Shown here piece after piece: positions 4,794 to 8,253 of a stretch of DNA of 8,253 nt (position 1 is the stretch's first letter; each line of letters opens with the position of its first letter). Source of the stretch: an uncultured Peptococcaceae bacterium (GTDB taxonomy: Bacteria; Bacillota; Desulfotomaculia; Desulfotomaculales; Desulfocucumaceae); the NCBI GenBank assembly GCA_958417755.1, contig CATZDY010000117.1, forward strand, positions 1-8,253, written 5' to 3'. The notes under the pieces were generated by a model, which was given only the letters and a program-made list of their open reading frames with translations, ran no database searches and had not been told where the DNA came from. Made by a program: the position numbers and the translations under genes.

Positions 4794-6701
4794 ATGAAAA
4801 ACAATATTTTACTGCGGACCAATTTGTTTGTCTGTGCTGTCATTGTGCTGGGGTTTATCATCACTTCTGTTACCAGCTACCATTCCAATAGAGGCATTTT
4901 TGAACGGGATGTGGAACGTGTTTCTTCTCTCACTTCAGAAGGAATTTACTATCAAGTTGATTCGATTTTTACCAAGCCGATTAACATATCATTGACCATG
5001 GCCAATGATAGCCTGCTAAAGGATTTTTTATCTGAGGAAGAACAAAGGTTGGGGGATGAAAGCTTTCTTGCTAATATGCGCAATTATCTGCTTGCGTATA
5101 AAGAAAAATATAACTATGATTCTGTTTTTTTGGTTTCCACCAACACAAACCGCTACTATCATTTTCATGGGGTTGACCGGGTTATTCAGCCCGATGATCC
5201 CAAGGATGTATGGTATTATACCCTGCTTGAAAGCAATGATGAATACAGGGTTGATATTGATGATGATAAAGCGGCAAATGGTGAAATCACCATCTTTATC
5301 AATTGCAAGATCAAAAGCAGCACCGGAGATATCATGGGGATCGTAGGTGTTGGCTTTCGGGTGAATTACATGCAGAAACTTTTTCAGGAATATGAAAATA
5401 GATTTGATGTGCAAGCCTATTTGATTGATAAAAATGGGACAATCACAATATCCACGGATAAGACTGGGTTTCAAGCAGTGAATCTGTTTGCAAACTGTGG
5501 TTATACAGAATCAAAGGAGAAAATCCTTTCTAACAAAGAAAGCACAGAGTCATTTTGGTATTCTTCACAAAGGGGAAAAGGCTTTATTGTAGCAAAATAT
5601 ATACCCAATTTGGAATGGCACTTGATAATTGACAATGATACTTCTGCGTTGAATCAAAAGCTCAATAGGCAATTTTTTGAAGGGATTCTAGTGATTTTCG
5701 GGGTGATTGTTTTGGTGCTTATTCTCATTACAAGGATCATCCGAAAATATAATGCGCAGATTGTCCAATTGACTGTTGATAAGGAGAAAGAACATCGTAC
5801 GATTTTTCAACTAGCTACAGAAAAGCTCTATGAAAATATCTATGAACTGGATATTACCCACAACTGTGCAGCCAGTGAGGCCACCAAACTGTATTTTGAA
5901 AGCTTGGGTGTACCAAAGGATACCCCTTATGACAAAGCTTTGCAACTTATCGCAGAAAAGCAAATCAAGGCAGAATACCGTCAGGGCTATGTGGACACCT
6001 TTAGCCCGGATCATGTATTAAAAGCTTATCAAGATGGCCTTGAAAGCCTGCATTATGATTTTATGATTACGAATGATGATGGCTATACCTATTACTGGAT
6101 GCGTATTACAGCCCGGATTTTTTATTGGAAAGAAGATCAATCAATCCGTATGTTTACCTATCGTCAGAATATTGATGCGGAAAAACAGCAGGAAAAACAC
6201 ATGGTGGAGAAGATGGAAAGGGATTCTTTAACTGGCCTTTATAATAAAGCCTCCACCCAAGAGCATATTCAAACACTTTTGCTGGAAAACCCAGAGAAAT
6301 CCTTTGCTTTTTTTATTTTGGATATAGATGATTTTAAGAGGATAAATGATACATATGGTCATGCTACTGGTGATTTGGTTATAGCTGATTTTGCCAAAAT
6401 GTTAAAAGAACAATTCCGAGCTGAGGATATTGTGGGACGCATTGGTGGCGATGAGTTTGTTGTATTTATTTCTGTCCCTTCAAGGGAATGGGTAGAGATA
6501 AAAGCCCAGAGCTTGGTATTAGCCCTACATCATGAATGTATGGATAGGGCTAATAGATGTAAAATTTCAGCCAGTATTGGTATTGCCATTGCGCCGGAAT
6601 CAGGCACAGACTTTGAGACTCTTTATAAAAATGCGGATACTGCTCTTTATTGTATCAAAGAAAAGGGTAAAAATGGATTTGCCATTGATTCTCATTTTTA
6701 A
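4794..6701 (+). CDS. Membrane diguanylate cyclase, dCache sensor with PAS-like and GGDEF domains
   Basis: This enzyme makes cyclic di-GMP from two GTP at the membrane in response to an outside signal. Order in 635 residues: membrane helix (about 8-28); large outside dCache-like sensor (about 35-290), with VWYYTLL at 139-145 and the GDIMGIVGVGF turn typical of the family; second membrane helix (about 296-314); short coiled linker; PAS-like region (about 335-465); GGDEF domain (about 475-632). The catalytic site is intact: metal-binding D510 in LDIDDFKRIND, and GGDEF at 551-555. An inhibitory I-site, R542-A-E-D545, lies five residues before GGDEF, so product feedback is expected. There is no EAL or HD-GYP domain. 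The amino-acid-binding dCache signature (R-x-W-Y) is not clear, so the ligand is open. The start is ATG 4794 with AGAAGGG (4782-4787) 6 bases upstream. It faces the same way as the kinase/regulator pair, suggesting a shared signalling locus. Confidence 0.92.
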   Translation: MKNNILLRTNLFVCAVIVLGFIITSVTSYHSNRGIFERDVERVSSLTSEGIYYQVDSIFTKPINISLTMANDSLLKDFLSEEEQRLGDESFLANMRNYLLAYKEKYNYDSVFLVSTNTNRYYHFHGVDRVIQPDDPKDVWYYTLLESNDEYRVDIDDDKAANGEITIFINCKIKSSTGDIMGIVGVGFRVNYMQKLFQEYENRFDVQAYLIDKNGTITISTDKTGFQAVNLFANCGYTESKEKILSNKESTESFWYSSQRGKGFIVAKYIPNLEWHLIIDNDTSALNQKLNRQFFEGILVIFGVIVLVLILITRIIRKYNAQIVQLTVDKEKEHRTIFQLATEKLYENIYELDITHNCAASEATKLYFESLGVPKDTPYDKALQLIAEKQIKAEYRQGYVDTFSPDHVLKAYQDGLESLHYDFMITNDDGYTYYWMRITARIFYWKEDQSIRMFTYRQNIDAEKQQEKHMVEKMERDSLTGLYNKASTQEHIQTLLLENPEKSFAFFILDIDDFKRINDTYGHATGDLVIADFAKMLKEQFRAEDIVGRIGGDEFVVFISVPSREWVEIKAQSLVLALHHECMDRANRCKISASIGIAIAPESGTDFETLYKNADTALYCIKEKGKNGFAIDSHF

Positions 6702-6776
6702 AATAAAGCCTAAGCTTATCGATTGGCGGACATGGTTTGGCTCTTTGCACTATGGCTTACATTCGATTCGATTTCT

Positions 6777-6816
6777 CGGGTAGGAGGTACTCTTTTAAAG
6801 AGTAGCCTCCTACCTG
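6777..6816. repeat. Long hairpin of about 19 pairs in the convergent gap
   Basis: GGTAGGAGGTACTCTTT (6779-6795) pairs with its complement at 6797-6814, the only flaw being one bulged G at 6805. A G-U and a C-G pair extend it outward. The apex is an AT-rich turn around T6796. No T-run follows on the plus strand, and the minus-strand exit is not T-rich either, so it is not a textbook intrinsic terminator. It probably stabilises or ends the cyclase mRNA. It could also be a relic of a small inverted-repeat element. Confidence 0.65.
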
Positions 6817-6860
6817 CATATTGGCCTAATAAATTTAAACACATAGATGAACAGGTGTTT

Positions 6861-6888
6861 CTTCCCCAAAGGAAGGTTTATTGGGAAG
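6861..6888. repeat. Small hairpin in the convergent gap
   Basis: CTTCCCCAA (6861-6869) pairs with TTGGGAAG (6881-6888) over eight pairs with one bulged C; the loop is 11 bases. There is no T-run. It is modest and may be incidental, but it is the second of three stems in a 190-base stretch. Confidence 0.35.
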
Positions 6889-6964
6889 CATGTTGGATAG
6901 AGCTTTAGACTGGTTTTCTTAAAAAATGTTAAAAAACAAGAAATGTATCTATTGTATATGGAAG

Positions 6965-6999
6965 AAAAAACAGGTTACCTCAAGGTGACCTGTTTTGTT
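6965..6999. terminator. Bidirectional rho-independent terminator
   Basis: AAAACAGGTTACC (6967-6979) pairs with GGTGACCTGTTTT (6984-6996) over 13 positions, one a T-G wobble, with a TCAA loop. On the minus strand the stem is followed by a longer T-run (complement of A6965-A6970), 65 bases after the minus-strand kinase stop, so it best serves that gene. On the plus strand it gives TTTTGTTATTT and can also end read-through from the cyclase gene. Confidence 0.85.
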
Positions 7000-7060
7000 A
7001 TTTCTAAAAATACAAAGGATGAATGAATACACTATTTCGCCCTTTTTGTTGTATTGACAA

Positions 7061-8253
7061 TTAGGACTTTCTTTTAGGGAGATATGGATTGTTGGCAAAG
7101 GATATGGTAAACACAGCACCATGATGGTTTTCAGCAGCAATGGCGCCCCCCATATTTTGGATGGCAGTTTGGGCTATGGCTAACCCTAGGCCACTGCACC
7201 CATCTTCTCCTTTGTAAAAACGTTTGAAGATGTGGGGTAGGTCTTGGGGGGCAATTCCTGGACCGTCGTCAGCAATGCAAATGCTTCGTTTTTCTCCGTC
7301 ACAATGAACTGTGATCTGGGAAGTAGCATAACGAAGACTGTTGGTGATGATATTGGACATGGCTTTTTGAAATTCTTCGCGGTTTCCCAAAATAAAGCAT
7401 TCGTCTCCTTGTTGTTGCAGGGTGACTTTTTTATCCCCAGCCAGGACAGTTGCTTGTTCCAGCACATCCCGCAGGATTTCCGCACAGTCAAATCTCTCCT
7501 GGGGTTCTTTTTTTTCTTGGCTATCCATGCGGGATAAACAAAGTAGATTGTCCACCATATCCGTAAGACGATCGCTTTCGCTGAGAATGATTTCTGCAGC
7601 TGCTTCTGCCTGTTCTCCTTCAAATACATGGCTGGTAATTCCCTCAGCATAGCCTTGAATGGACATCAAGGGAGTCCGTAATTCATGGGAAACATTCTGA
7701 AAAAAAGTTTTTTGCTCAGCATCATAGGCGGAGAGCCTTTGGGCCATTTCGTTCATATCCTGTTCCAAAACAGCCAATTCTTTTTCTTTGAGGTGCAGCT
7801 TTTGTTGCTGTAAATTGCCGGCTCCAATGTCATTGGCAAAGTTACAAAGCTTTTGAATGGAGAGAATCATGCCATTGGATAAGCCCATGGTAGCAGTCAC
7901 GGTGATGATGGCGGATAAGATGAGCAGAATTACCAGGGTGATATTGATATCTTTGGCTAAATTATCCAGGGGTTGTACATTGGTGTAAAAGATGGCCTTT
8001 ATTTGATCACCCACCGGGGCTTCTACCATATAATAATTGGTCTTGTTCAAAGTAACCCGGGTGGGTGTGGATATTTCCTGTTGTGAGGCACATTCTTTTA
8101 AACTTAGGATTTCTAAATCTTTATGGCGTATGGAGGATGAAGGGGTAATCAAAGGATAAAGGAGCTCATTATCCTTGGAAGCAAGGAGCAGAAAATTAAT
8201 ATTGCTGGCACTATGTTCAAACAGTTTTAGGCTCTGTTCCAGGTAATTGATGA
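7061..8253 (-). CDS. Sensor histidine kinase, HAMP-HisKA-HATPase type, N-terminus outside window
   Basis: About 396 residues are visible, read from the right edge with no stop, so the true start lies beyond 8253; the TTG at 8150-8152 is internal. The visible parts in order are: an end of an outside sensor domain (about the first 100 residues, with YYMVEAPVGDQIKAIFYTN); a membrane helix (ITLVILLILSAIITVTATMG); a HAMP-like linker; HisKA with SHELRTPL carrying the phosphorylated histidine (around residue 189 of the visible part); then the ATPase domain with N-box NIITNSLRYA, DDGPGI, FKRFYKGE and GLGLAIA. All catalytic motifs are present. The gene ends at TAA 7061-7063, 65 bases before the shared terminator. 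Kinases of this class usually follow an OmpR-type regulator gene, which would be off the right edge. It is a different class from the LytS-like kinase in this window, so a shared partner is unlikely. Confidence 0.92.
   Translation of the reverse strand, partial: INYLEQSLKLFEHSASNINFLLLASKDNELLYPLITPSSSIRHKDLEILSLKECASQQEISTPTRVTLNKTNYYMVEAPVGDQIKAIFYTNVQPLDNLAKDINITLVILLILSAIITVTATMGLSNGMILSIQKLCNFANDIGAGNLQQQKLHLKEKELAVLEQDMNEMAQRLSAYDAEQKTFFQNVSHELRTPLMSIQGYAEGITSHVFEGEQAEAAAEIILSESDRLTDMVDNLLCLSRMDSQEKKEPQERFDCAEILRDVLEQATVLAGDKKVTLQQQGDECFILGNREEFQKAMSNIITNSLRYATSQITVHCDGEKRSICIADDGPGIAPQDLPHIFKRFYKGEDGCSGLGLAIAQTAIQNMGGAIAAENHHGAVFTISFANNPYLPKRKS

Larger units (their letters stand above)
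6702..7060. other. Gap between convergent genes, three hairpins and no gene
   Basis: The cyclase gene ends on the left and the minus-strand kinase gene ends on the right. A 61-codon forward frame (6723-6908) lies here but has no ribosome site and runs through a large hairpin, so I do not call it. The gap contains a long stem (6777-6816), a smaller one (6861-6888) and a bidirectional terminator (6965-6999). A short tandem ATTCG repeat lies near 6761-6773. Confidence 0.6.

Noticed and set aside
6723..6908. 61-codon forward frame in the convergent gap
   Set aside because: No ribosome site, it runs through the long hairpin, and the product shows no recognisable domain.
7186..7650. 154-codon minus-strand frame and 97-codon plus-strand frame (7244-7537) inside the right-hand kinase gene
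   Set aside because: Both are shadows of the kinase ATPase coding sequence, whose motifs are unambiguous in its own frame.

Overview
The window looks like a low-to-middling GC Firmicute of the class Clostridia, most likely a Lachnospiraceae-type gut or anaerobe lineage. The grounds are purine-rich Shine-Dalgarno sites (AAAGGA, AGAAGGG), several apparent TTG starts, and signalling proteins whose architectures are common there: a 7TM LytS-like kinase with a winged-helix (SARP-like) response regulator, and a dCache diguanylate cyclase. This placement is an inference from style, not from a marker gene.

Positions 1-1865 are a worn, AT-rich accessory stretch. An unrecognised open frame runs in from the left edge (1-147). 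It is followed by a decayed HEPN/MNT (HepT/MntA-type) toxin-antitoxin module. The nucleotidyltransferase antitoxin keeps its catalytic GSx10DxD motif but is frameshifted near its C-terminus by one base in an A tract. A short fragment resembling the fused ends of the HEPN toxin overlaps its end. A gap with a possible broken small gene then leads to a 70-codon gene of about 21% GC whose product resembles region 4 of sigma-70 factors. A second gap (1411-1865) carries inverted repeats and forms the leader of the next operon.

Positions 1866-6701 are the functional core. A 7TM-DISM-like sensor kinase (LytS/His_kinase class) overlaps by 4 bases the gene for its response regulator (receiver plus winged-helix output). 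After a 343-base gap with two dyads comes a membrane diguanylate cyclase with a dCache sensor, a PAS-like region and an intact GGDEF domain with an inhibitory I-site. The layout suggests two extracytoplasmic sensing routes, one to transcription and one to cyclic di-GMP. Whether the regulator controls the cyclase gene cannot be told from the sequence.

Positions 6702-8253 hold a gap between convergent genes with three hairpins, one of them a good bidirectional terminator. Beyond it, on the minus strand, is the 3' part of a classical HAMP-HisKA-HATPase sensor kinase cut by the right edge; its response regulator gene is presumably just outside.

I see no CRISPR array, tRNA, rRNA, recognisable riboswitch or intact insertion sequence. 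The most notable items are the one-base lesion in the MNT antitoxin with the collapsed HEPN partner, the very AT-rich orphan sigma-region-4-like gene, and the dyad-rich spacers around the kinase/regulator pair. I found nothing that I can firmly call a new system.
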